From: Pagrus major
Lineage: Eukaryota > Chordata > Actinopteri > Spariformes > Sparidae
NCBI RefSeq assembly: GCF_040436345.1
Contig: NC_133230.1
Location: 23,446,197-23,510,196, forward strand
DNA length: 64,000 bases
Reading direction: 5' to 3'
The position numbers were made by a program, and so were the translations under genes. Below are positions 1 through 15,870 of the stretch, one piece after another (position 1 is the stretch's first letter; every line of letters starts with the position of its first letter). The notes beneath the pieces are model-generated. The model had not been told where the DNA came from, did no database searches, and saw only the letters and a program-made list of their open reading frames with translations.

Positions 1-1271
1 ATAAAGCATAATAAACAATAATTTAAGTAAAATAGATGGTCTGTCTTCCTCTCCTGTGTGTGGCAGCATGCATGCACAAATGCATTGCGTGTCTTTCCTT
101 AAATAAGCTCTCCAAAAGTATGTATATTGACATTTTTTAGGGCAATCAGTGGGTGTTGGAGAGCTGTCTTTGTATGTGTAAATGTATATGTGTTGTTTTC
201 TTTAGTGTACTGCATTTTATGTAGGCTATTTTTGTGTTTTCAAGGACCCCCTTGAAAATGAGATGGACCGTCTCAAGGGGTTTATCCTTCAAATAACAAC
301 TCTTGTGGAAGCGGAAATAGTTCCAAATAAACACAAATAGGCTACTTTAAAGGTGCACTATGTAGTTTTTGGGAAGACATTTGAATCAGAAGAGAAAAAT
401 ACTACATTGACTAATTTTGGTGACTGAATAAACTAAAAAAAACAAACAGTCCTCAAAGGACAGCACAATTTCATACTGATTTTACAGGACCCTTCTAAGG
501 AGCCACCTTTCTAGCTCCCAAAATGTGTTTTGAGGACCTTATTTCCCTCTGAGGGCAGAGGATATAAGATAATTATCAGAAAAAACATATTTTTTATGTT
601 TTATTATATTGGTTTATATATATATAGTTGACATTATATATTTAAATTGTATTTAATATTGAACATATTGCCATGTGTGTTTGCATTTCTTTTCCAAAAC
701 TACATAGTGCACCTTTAATATTCGTTTTAAACATGTATAGTCAGCCCCGGACGGCCCATCTTTACTCAATTACGCGCCAGATTTTTGTAAAACGCGGGTT
801 CCTCAGCTGATTTATGAGTGGGACGATGTGTTTGCAATAGAATCCATTATCACACAGCTGTGGGGTTATCTCATCTCTATCTAAAATAAACACAAGAAAC
901 AAGAGAGAGAGAGAGCTTCGAGGTCACAAGGCACTTGAAGCGGCCAGGCGCGTAAAGACGCACAAACGGTGGAGACAAATGACTTATTTTCCCCGAGCTT
1001 GCTGTAGCCAACAGTGATCATGTCAACTTATATGTTTTACATTTAATTATCTTACATGAATTTGTTTCTGCAAGATTCTGTATTTGGGTTAAAGGCATGA
1101 ACAACCTGCATGCAAAAACCTCAGAAAAGCGCGTTTTATTTCTGCACCAGGCGCCTCAAAGACAATCCCCTCCACAATAATAATAACTGATATTCCACGC
1201 ATAAAGAAGGTGGAGAGGGGAGTGGGCGGTGTCTTCTGACGGACAGTGTCTGTAATGGCACTACACTGCGG
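1..1271. other. Intergenic sequence upstream of dll4
   Basis: AT-rich, non-coding sequence with no ORF of recognisable similarity. It holds one complete MITE (351-714). From about 730 onward the sequence becomes more GC-rich and probably belongs to the dll4 promoter region. A short GA run lies near 903-914. Nothing else is recognised. Confidence 0.6.
351..714. mobile_element. TTAA-flanked MITE, copy 1
   Basis: A 364-bp non-autonomous DNA element. It starts with AGGTGCACTATGTAGTTTT and ends with the near-perfect inverse, AAAACTACATAGTGCACCT. A TTAA lies on each side (347-350 and 715-718), as expected for a piggyBac-like target duplication. It has no coding capacity. Related copies lie at 4389-4716 and 13748-14565, so the family was active more than once in this neighbourhood. 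Assignment to the piggyBac-like group rests only on the TTAA target and the end sequence. Confidence 0.8.
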
Positions 1272-1279
1272 TATATAAA
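1272..1279 (+). promoter_or_regulatory. dll4: TATA box of dll4
   Basis: TATATAAA in a GC-rich context, about 410 bp upstream of the dll4 ATG at 1686. A start of transcription near 1300 would give a 5' UTR of about 380 nt in the same exon as the start codon. The TATA match is seen directly; its use as the promoter is inferred from position. Confidence 0.55.
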
Positions 1280-1685
1280 CTGGGAGGGACGTCAAACATC
1301 CTTCACTGGTAGTCACTATGCGCTGATGCTCCGCCACACGCCCGCATCACTGTTGGCAACACGAGCCTCGCATCAGCACAGCAAACTCAAACCACATCTG
1401 ACCGGCACGATGGATGGGCAACAGAAAGACCGCAGACAGACTCACTTGTGGATATTGACGTTACTGATATTTGTCTAACATCCTGCACTGGATAACTCGG
1501 TCTGTTCCAACTTCTCCGTCTGGATACGGATGCGGAGCTGGATCTTGTCCATACAGTCTCTGGAAGAAGGATTATATTTATTTTGATCACGTTGTTTGTC
1601 ATCACTCGCCATCAGCATTTGGATTAGGAGCGTTTTTTTTTGTTGGAACTGATTTTTTACGGATACGCACATCAAACTCTAAAGG

Positions 1686-7381
<5,696 letters not shown>

Positions 7382-8763
7382 TAAATAGAAGATATTATTT
7401 ACCGTCAACATTGGATTTCTTGTGGACTGTTTACAAGCGTGGAGAGACTGGGATTTATTTAAATGAAAGTTGCTGCTCTTGAAAACTTGATAACTGGATG
7501 GAGCCGGTGTGCTCTTCGAACTCAACAGAACTAAAGCTACTTATCTTTGTGAGAATGTAAAGACTGAATAAAAAGACTGCGGGAAATAATGAGCAAACCT
7601 GACTTGTAGACGCTCCTTCAATGTTTTCGACTCAACCAAGCTCATCCAAGGGCTTCAGGCCGAGATGTTTATGCCTGCATGTTGATTAGAAAACAAGGAC
7701 TATCTTGATGTACTCCTCTCCACCTTATTGCAGTAATCAGCAATCAACAAATCAACTTACTGCCAACAAGCCTGTGGAGGGAGCCAGCCTTTTTCTTTTT
7801 CATTTTTTTTTTGTGGCCTGCAATGCGCTATGCAAACAAAAATCAGCATTGTGCTAAATCAAAAAGGGACAAAAAAACTACTGAAAACGGTTCATTTTTG
7901 AAGGATATTTAGGGTCGTCAGTTTTGTAAATCCTTTTTTTAATAAAGAATGTATGCAGCCTCGATCACAAAGCCTTATATATGTGTTGAAGACAAACATT
8001 GTGCCCCGCCTTATCTTGATGCCCTTGCACAACAAAATGGAGGTGACATAAAAGATCAAAAGATGCAATACGCTGTAGCTCCATGCAGGGATCTCATGAT
8101 AAGGCCTTGTTTTACCTTATGCAAGATCACCCTTAAATAAAGACAAAGAAATACATGAAGTGACTATCGTACCAAGGACGCCTTCAAAGGAAATTACTGA
8201 ACCAATAATGTTATTTTGTAAGATTAGTATTTCATTAGTAATTTAAGAATATGAAGCACTGATCCTTCTCTTTCTATGTTTTGTAAGATTATTTTGTATA
8301 TACTGTATATTTATATGTCGAGATTAGAAGTATGGACATCCGTTTTGACGCCCAGAAAAGGTGAATTTATTTTTAAAGTGTCGTTGGTGTTTTATTTTAT
8401 TAATATTTTTTTGTTATAAAAAGAAACAATGGATACATATCTGGTACACTGTTTGTTTGTTGCTCTTCAATGGTTGAGTGTACATGTGGTCAAATAGAGA
8501 TCCTAATTTAAATGTTTGGAATCATCTAGAAACTTTATTTGTGTCAGCTGGTGTGGAAGTGGCTTCATTGTCTATAGATACAGTCATATATATTTGGCCT
8601 GGTAGCATTTCGAATGATTCCACGACTATCTGTGTCAGTGTGATGTGAAATCAATGTGCTAGCAATCATTCAGTGGACAGCGTTGTAATTGGCAGCAATG
8701 TAAGGAATTACTCAAACAATAAGATATATATTTAAAAAAATAACATCTGTATGTGAAAATAAA
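7382..8763 (+). other. dll4: dll4 3' UTR with poly(A) signals
   Basis: AT-rich sequence after the dll4 stop. AATAAA hexamers lie at 7567-7572 and 8758-8763, among others. The last one, followed by a GT-rich stretch, fits a full-length 3' UTR of about 1.4 kb. Which signal is used cannot be told from the sequence. Confidence 0.55.
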
Positions 8764-9229
8764 GAATCCTTGTGGTCTCTCTACAGAACTTAACTGTTTC
8801 CCTGGGTTGCTAATGTATGAATATCATATAGCTGAATAACTGAGGGTTTTTAGTTCACTGTGATCTCTGATGATAAGTCATCTCTTATGGCAGGAAGCTG
8901 AAAAGGGGGAGGTGATGGATTGAGATGAGAGGAACTCAACAAAATTTGCCATATGCTTGGACATGTGTCAATGAGAAAATCTGCATATGCTGTTTTATTA
9001 TGCTGTTACTAGTGGAGCGTGGGTATAGCATACAGGGGCCCCACCGCCAATGAGGCTGAGGACCATTTACAACCCAGCAGACAATTTACGCTGTCACCCG
9101 TGCAGGGATGCAAGGATTGCACCCCCATCCCCAGCCCTCTAGAAACATGATAAAGTACCCTTTCAGTGGTGAAAACACAATTCCTACTCACAAGTTTCCC
9201 GGGGAGGTTACTGGAGAAACAATTATGGG

Positions 9230-9655
9230 TGATACAAAGTAATAAAGTATCATTACAACTGATGCACCAGCAGCACTTTGAAGGCGTAAGAAGCTTTAGC
9301 TAAGTGGGCTAAGTAATAATATTGGTGTTGAGGCTGATTTTATAGTTGCAAGTAGGCGCTACTCGAAGCCTACACTGCAACCTATGCAAGTGGCATATGC
9401 TGTTGTGAGCATTTATACTTGTGCACTGGCACATCTGCTTTGCTGACATAGGTGATACAGCAGAATACCAGCTATACTTTCCCAGGTAAACAAACCAACC
9501 TCTTCGGCAGGCAACTGTGTCTCTGGGCTAGGCAGAGTGGACAGGCTGAGTGTCCGCAGGGAGGGCTGCCCCTGTAGTGGAATAACTCTCAATAATAATA
9601 TATATTCCATTTATGCCCCCCAAATCCCCTTAAAATCATACATACTGGACCTTTA
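9230..9655 (-). mobile_element. Degraded MITE fragment
   Basis: On the minus strand this begins at a TTAA followed by AGGTCCAGTATGTATGATTT, which resembles the end of an abundant fish non-autonomous element. The other end is not clear. No coding capacity. Weak assignment based on the one end only. Confidence 0.4.
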
Positions 9656-10384
9656 ATAATTACCTGAGTGTGTGTGTTTGTTTGTTTGTTTTTATCACAG
9701 AAGTGTAGTGTGTTGTTTAGTAGTACTGTTTCACCATAAATGCATCACAACCTCCTCCACCATATGCAGCTGGTGCCCCTTTTATTTCTTTCACCTCTGC
9801 CCCCTCAGCCTGACAGCCTGCGTCCACTACTGCCGTCACTTTGCACGTTTTGTATTTTATTCACCTGGACTCCTGCAGCTAATATCAACACCGTAAGCCT
9901 CACTTTAGAGCTTTAGGTCTCAAGAATGGAGCAATGTATTTCAGCTACCACTTGGGGGCAGTGAGCTTCGTGTGAAATTGGAGGAAAAAGAGTTTCTTCC
10001 AATTGGCTCATCAAATGTCAGTGACAGGCAGAGGACAAAATTGATCTCAGGCTGTCATTCATTTGTGATCGGCCCATGTTGTGCTAGACAGGCCTCAGCA
10101 GAACACAGACACTTAATGAGCTTAAGAGAGCACAGATATAACAGTCCCAGCTATTTATAGGTAATGTGATTACCTGATGGACTATTACTGTCTGCTTTGA
10201 CACTCAAGGGTACAAGAGGTGCTCCCACATTCAAAACAATAATAATAATAATGATAAAATGGTCATTACAATACAGGCCTGTAAGCGTATGGCCATGATG
10301 TGAAAAATCAAATGTGTTGTGAAAATTAAAATTAAAATCACTTTCATGTAAAAAAGGGGAGAGTTTTGTGACAGAAAAAAAAGA

Positions 10385-10386
<2 letters not shown>

Positions 10387-10446
<60 letters not shown>
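10387..10446. repeat. (GAAA)n microsatellite
   Basis: About 15 uninterrupted GAAA units in a purine-rich stretch. It produces long but meaningless Phe/Leu/Ser-rich frames on the minus strand. Confidence 0.95.
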
Positions 10447-10627
10447 GTAAAGTAGTAGAAGTAATAGTAAGTAATAGGAGTAGTCGTAGTAGTAATGAAA
10501 ACACATTCAATGAATGTTATATATAAGTGATCAGTTCATGTAACATACTGTTGTTTTTCTGTCTGGAGAATTGTGTGTTTTCCCAACATTAACATTGGCA
10601 TGAAGCGTTATCACTAAAACGACCCTG

Positions 10628-10720
10628 ATTGGTTTAACTGTTGGCTATTCCCGCCCCTTCTTTGCTCCCATTGGTCGAGACCGTCTCACTCTGACGTGCT
10701 CTGAACAACAAAAACACGTG
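10628..10720 (+). promoter_or_regulatory. chac1: chac1 promoter elements
   Basis: Two inverted CCAAT boxes (ATTGG at 10628-10632 and 10670-10674), a CCGCCCC GC box near 10651, a CRE half-like TGACGT (10692-10697) and a CACGTG E-box (10715-10720) lie 220-310 bp upstream of the chac1 ATG. Mammalian CHAC1 is induced by ATF4/CHOP through CRE/ATF-type sites. The words are seen; their use is inferred. Confidence 0.45.
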
Positions 10721-10939
10721 TTTCTGCACATCCACGCAAGACAAACGGGACAGTTTCCACTCATCCAAGCGGTATTTTGACGACACTGCTCCTGAGACTT
10801 CAAGCACTTAACAACAGTGACAGCAGATGTATTGGAATGTATAGGACAACAGCAACAAGAGAGGAAACACCGGAGAGCACCTACTTGTTGACATCAACGA
10901 CCTCGTATTGTTTTTAAAAACACAGCCAGAGCGCTTACA

Positions 10940-12703
10940 ATGAAACCTCAGGACATTATCAAGGAGAAGACCAACGTGTGGATCTTTGGATATGGCTCCT
11001 TGGTGTGGAAACCAGGGTTTGCTTACAAGAGGAGCACAATCGGACACATTACAGGGTACAAGAGGCGCTTCTGGCATGGAGATGATTTTTATCGAGGGAA
11101 CAAGGAAAAGGTGAGATTTGTGGCATCATTTTCCTCCAACACATCCATCCACTTTCACATTGTATTGCTCTCCAACAGGTTAAAACTTTTTTTTTTTCAT
11201 TAATGTTAATTATGTTTTATTCTGAAGTGTAAAGCTGCCAGGGGATATGCTGAGTAGTCATGTTCTCACTGTGTGTCCTTGCTCTCCACAGCCAGCCAGA
11301 GTGGTGACACTAGTGGAGGATCAGGAGGTAAGTGTTCCCAAGTCTATTTTGATACTGTACACAGCATGCAGCGCTCAAATGGGTTTCTACATCCCTACTA
11401 TATTCATCCCACGAAGAAGAAGCGCTCACAATAATTGTTAGATCCAGTGATGCTGTGAGAAAATTAAATGACATGACCTTAGCCTGGACTTTATTCTTAT
11501 ATCATTCACATCAGTTTGATACAACATGTCTACTATTACTGCTATCTACTATCGAGCCAAGATACTACAACTAAGGCTAGCTAAGTCTGTATTTACTCTT
11601 TTCCAACTGTTGAAACTTGCCCTGGGGGGTTAAGGTTGACACAATACCAGACTTTCAACTTGCTACAATTATCTCTCTTCGCCAAGGGAAAAGGGAAAAG
11701 AAAGTCCTAGGCACACAAATACGATGACTTGTTTTCTTTTTTTTTTTAAAAAATTAACAATCAGAAAAAGTCAAGTCAAATGTGAATATCGTATCATTTT
11801 AAACGCAAAAGCATTCAAGTATTGATACTTTTGGACGACTCAGCGATATTATATTGTTATTGTGATATATATGGTGTTAGCCTTTGGATATCATTATAGG
11901 ATTGTCTTTTCCTGTTTTTAAAAACTCCTTGTGTCAATATTTTATGAAGGTACCAATTGTCTAGTCATCCCTACAATATTGTTGAAGTATCCATATTAGT
12001 ATTAGTATTTGGTCAAAAATACAGTCCTAGCATTTATGAAGTGCATATCACCCAAGCCTTCCTGGCTTTTAAGATTGTATCCTCATGATTAGTGATTTAT
12101 TCTACAGAATTAAACCATGAAACATTTTCTATCAAGCTAAAAAGATGGTCAGACCCAAAAGTGTCCATGTCAAAAAGAAAAACTAGGTCAAATTTTTTTC
12201 TTTTCCAACTCTGATGTAGAAACTTTTTCTTCTGTTGACATTTACTTAAACTATACTAACTATTCCACTTGTTTTCCCCTCAGGCTTGCACATGGGGAGT
12301 GGCCTACGAGGTGACTGACTCCGAGGTAGAAGAGTCCCTCCAGTACCTGAACATGAGAGAGGTCATGCTGGGGGGTTACAGAACCAAGATGGTGGAGTTC
12401 ATCCCGAAGGAGAAGGGTCAGGCTCCTCTGTCGGCCCTCGTCTACATCGCCACTTCGGACAACCCCATCTACCTCGGTCCGGCCTCGGACAAGGAGATCG
12501 CCGCCCAGATCGCTGCCTGCAGGGGCAACACGGGCCACAACAGTGAATACCTGGTGCGCCTGGCGGAGTTCATGAGGCTGTACTGTCCTGAGGTAGAGGA
12601 TGAGCACCTCTTCTCTATTGAGGCGGCTCTTCTGAACATTTTCAATGACTGTGGAGGGATTAAACCCTTAGACCAAACACCCCTACTGATGAGAGGTACA
12701 TAA
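10940..12703 (+). CDS. chac1: Glutathione-specific gamma-glutamylcyclotransferase 1
   Basis: Cytosolic ChaC enzyme that splits glutathione into 5-oxoproline and Cys-Gly; an ATF4-CHOP target in the unfolded protein response, also reported as the Notch antagonist 'Botch'. Exons 10940-11110, 11292-11327 and 12284-12703, all phase 0 with GT-AG junctions, give 208 aa. The substrate-binding loop FGYGSLVW (residues about 15-22) opens the fold, followed by GYKRRFWHGDDFYRG, RVVTLVED, CTWGVAYEV, NMREVMLGGY (contains the acidic residue expected in catalysis), YLGPASDKEIAAQI and GHNSEYL. The start is the first ATG and leaves a short N-terminal extension before the domain. CHAC2 is the closest alternative; the location next to dll4 (as CHAC1 in human) and the WIFGYGSLVWKPGF form favour CHAC1. 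An AATAAA at 12988-12993 probably ends the transcript. Confidence 0.94.
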
Positions 12704-12987
12704 AAGACTACATACTGTAAGACACTCCGTATTATTAAGATTTATATTTTTATGCTGGGTGAAAGGGAAATCTTGCAACACATTTTAAGGGTATTCTGTG
12801 CTTGAAAAAGCAATACCCTGTTTGACGTCAAGGAAAATATAATAACTGGTGACATTTTCTATTTTAAGCTAGTAACATAAGCTCACAGAGTGTTCCTCAG
12901 CACTCAACTTTGACCTTCTCACTCAACATTTTTGGACTATGAAGAAGGAGAATTTATCTTACACACACTTAACTGTACAGTATACTA

Positions 12988-12993
12988 AATAAA
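12988..12993 (+). terminator. chac1: Poly(A) signal of chac1
   Basis: Canonical AATAAA 285 bp after the chac1 stop codon. A second AATAAA-like word occurs about 130 bp further on. Use is inferred from position. Confidence 0.5.
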
Positions 12994-13747
12994 GATTCCA
13001 GGAGCATATGGTGCTTTAAAAAGCTCACACCAAGAGATGATGACTTCTCTTGTTGAATGTCTTACACCTTTGTTGTAAAAGGATTTCAGAGATGATTGTA
13101 TACTATGTACATTTTTAAAATAAACATTTAAAATCTGCATAAAGAATACGTGTTTTTTTCTCTCTGAGTTTGAATAAGTCACCTGTACATTTCTGCTTGC
13201 AGTTGAACGCTCGAGAGCATACAGACCCTCCCCCCTTGTCTCACGGCCCCTCATCACGTGGCCGAGGAATGTACAGCTGTGGCCTCCGACCTAAAGGAAA
13301 TGCTGACTTTTCCTCGGGGAGCTGTTAACTGTACAGGCCGTGCAGCTTTTAGCTTTTTCTTTGCACTTTAACTGCATTTTTTACATGCTCATAGCAGCTC
13401 TGTGCAGTTCTTGAGACAGGATTTAATGAAAATACTACATGTCACAACCAGCCAGGCTATATAAACATTCTCTTTCATGATGCCCGGATCACCAGGGTCT
13501 CGGCGTAGTGGTGGGTCCATCTTTTAAAATTCCTGTTGAGCAGCCAAGCATTCCTAAAACACATAAAACTTTACTTTAAAATCTATTTTAGATCCCAAAG
13601 AAAACACATTTGTCAGGGTGAATTAAATGGAAATGCATCTAAAGTGATCCACAACCATCTAGAGTATTCCATTTGATGTTATTGTAAGGCCATAGATTCA
13701 AATATCTACATATTTGACTCTGTAGAGAAGTCTCAGATGACATTTAA

Positions 13748-14565
13748 AGGTGCACTATGTAGTTTTGAGAATGCATTTTAATCAGAAGAGAAAGATCTTC
13801 ATTGACTGATTTTTATATGCCTAAAATATACTAAATAAACTCATTTTGTTTTCATGTCTGAATAAACTCAATAAAAAAAATGGACCTTAAAGGAATAGTT
13901 CACTCTAGAACGAAATGACGTCATTTGTGTTTGTGTGTCGCTCGGTCGCCCACAGCAGGATGTAAATACCGGTGTGTATCTATCGCGAGTCTCGTTGATC
14001 TTGTCCGGCGCGGCTTCCGTAGTGCAAACGCTGTGAGGGAGACTCGCGTGAACGCGGAGCCTGCCTCCAGGCAGATATAGTATAGTGACTGTTTAGGCTA
14101 GAAAAGTGTACTAAATGACGTCGTTTCGAGTAAACTCTGGACGTCGCCACTTCAGGACACTTGGATTGCAGCGGACGAGCAGTATGGAGGAATATTACAA
14201 AGCTTTTGTGTAGTTTTATGGACCTTTTCCTCTCGGGCGCCACTTACGCTCATTATATGGATTATTCCTGCCGGAGGGTACCCCTGCGGGTCTCCAGCTG
14301 CACTTTGAGGAATACACAACTACACCGGACTTCTCATCAGCATGAGGGTGAATCGATAATGGATGAATTTTGTTTTAGAGTGAACTATTCCTTTAAAGGA
14401 CTACACAATCTCATAATATATTTGGCAGACCCTGCCACCTTTCTTGCTTCAAACAGTCTTCTGGGGAACTTATTCTCCTCTGAGAACAGCTTGAGTTCGT
14501 ATTAGTACCTCATTGAGATTATAAATGTTAAAATTCTGAGTTTGAATTTTCTCTCCAAAACTACA
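13748..14565. mobile_element. TTAA-flanked MITE, copy 3, interrupted
   Basis: Third member of the family seen at 351-714 and 4389-4716. It starts AGGTGCACTATGTAGTTTTG after TTAA (13744-13747). The right end CCAAAACTACAT is followed by TTAA at 14566-14569 and has lost the last few bases of the inverted repeat. It is split by a second element at 13891-14392; without it the copy would be about 310 bp. Confidence 0.75.
13891..14392. mobile_element. Inner MITE nested in MITE copy 3
   Basis: A 502-bp element with terminal inverted repeats AGGAATAGTTCACTCTAGAA and its inverse (one mismatch), framed by TTAA at 13887-13890 and 14393-14396. It is inserted in copy 3, so it is younger. Its interior is more GC- and CpG-rich than the host element. 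It has no coding capacity; ORFs inside it are not genes. The end sequence belongs to a very common fish TTAA family (a diverged relative begins near 31611). Confidence 0.85.
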
Positions 14566-15824
14566 TTAAAAAAAATCAAGCATATATCATGCGCTACTTG
14601 GCCAGTGTGATGTCCAGCTGTGCTGACGTTGGGAGAAATCCGTGCTTTCGAGTGCACACAGTCAGCTGTAGAGGAAAACACCCACCCTGGACGAGCTCCT
14701 CCTCTTACAGTATAGAGTGTTGAGCATATGGGGGCTTAGCTCGGGGGTGGGTGGGCAGATAGGGTTTCTTTGCCTGTCTGAGCTTCTATCACGTGACCAT
14801 AACATGTGCACATGCCACATGGCAGACTTTTTTTTTTCTTTTTTCAGAGAAAGAAGTTCTATCCTTAAATAAACAAGCCAACACTTCAAGCTCCACATTT
14901 TTTCTGGAACGCAGCTCTACTTTCCAAGAAACCAGCCGAAACTAGGGCAAAGGTTTGAGCTGTGAAACGGAGAGCTAGGAACATGCAGTTCGCAAAGAGC
15001 TCACATGTACAGAAAGTAGACAAACAAAGGAATGGACTCCTGATATAGATCATGATAACCTGTCCTAGCCAAAGCACCTTGTCCAGCGGCTGTCCTTGTG
15101 ATACATGGAAGAACTTTTTATGGCTCCTGCTGTTGCCAAATGACCACTGAAAAACAGAGTACACCAAGTTCACTGTGCTGTCTGAGACATAGTGTTCTGT
15201 TGTCATTGAAACTAATAAGATCCAGACAGACAGCAATGAGTCAACAACAGACATGTTAGTTAGTGGCTTCCAACTGCAGGACACGGTATAATGTGGTACA
15301 TGTAAACAAGTTTTAGCACATGTCGTCCGCAACAAGAATATCTGATGACTCAGGGAATCTGGCTGACTCTCAGTCTACACCCTAAATTGAATTGTGTTGT
15401 TGTTCTTTCTTGTAGACGCTAGAACAGATAATCCGATGTGTGATTTACATCTTCATACAGACAATAACAAAGCCCATCTTCCCCACCCATATAAAGAGCC
15501 ATACATGTGACTCAAGCTATGCAATCCAAATTCAAGCCAGTGCCAAGTCATTTTTCTGGGGCAGGTCAGGTCACAGGCTATGTCAGGTTGAGTCCTTAGT
15601 TAAGGCAAGTCAGGTCTCTAGTTAAGTCACTTTTAACCCACCCAAGAGACTTACCTGCAGTATCCAGTCTTTGTAAAAAGATATGACAAGCTATTAGTAC
15701 CTGTCTAATAATGATATTATTGGCCAATTTATCTAACCTGTTCAGAAATTATGACAATAGGTTCGTAAATAAAAGAATAAAAGAAATGAAAATAATAAAA
15801 AATATTCTCTCTCCATCACATTTA

Positions 15825-15870
15825 AAGCAACATTATGTAGTAATTTATATTTTGTGCGATTTGGTGCCCC
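15825..15870 (+). repeat. Short dispersed repeat, copy A
   Basis: AAAGCAACATTATGTAG followed by ATTTTGTGCGATTTGGTGC. The same order of words occurs at 20956-21000, so this is a dispersed fish repeat. Its full limits are not clear. Confidence 0.6.

Larger units (their letters stand above)
8764..10620. other. Intergenic region dll4-chac1
   Basis: Non-coding. It holds a degraded transposon fragment (about 9230-9655) and a GAAA microsatellite (10387-10446). The short ORFs here have no recognisable similarity. About 2 kb separates the end of dll4 from chac1, both on the same strand. Confidence 0.6.

Noticed and set aside
10151-10510. Minus-strand ORFs of 119 and 91 aa upstream of chac1
   Set aside because: Translation of the GAAA microsatellite into FLSFFLSFF repeats.
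10940-12703. Calling the ChaC gene chac2
   Set aside because: The N-terminal extension before FGYGSLVW and the place next to dll4 fit CHAC1; CHAC2 starts almost directly at the motif.
14161-14505. Plus-strand ORF of 114 aa
   Set aside because: Lies across the boundary of the inner and outer MITEs, which do not code.
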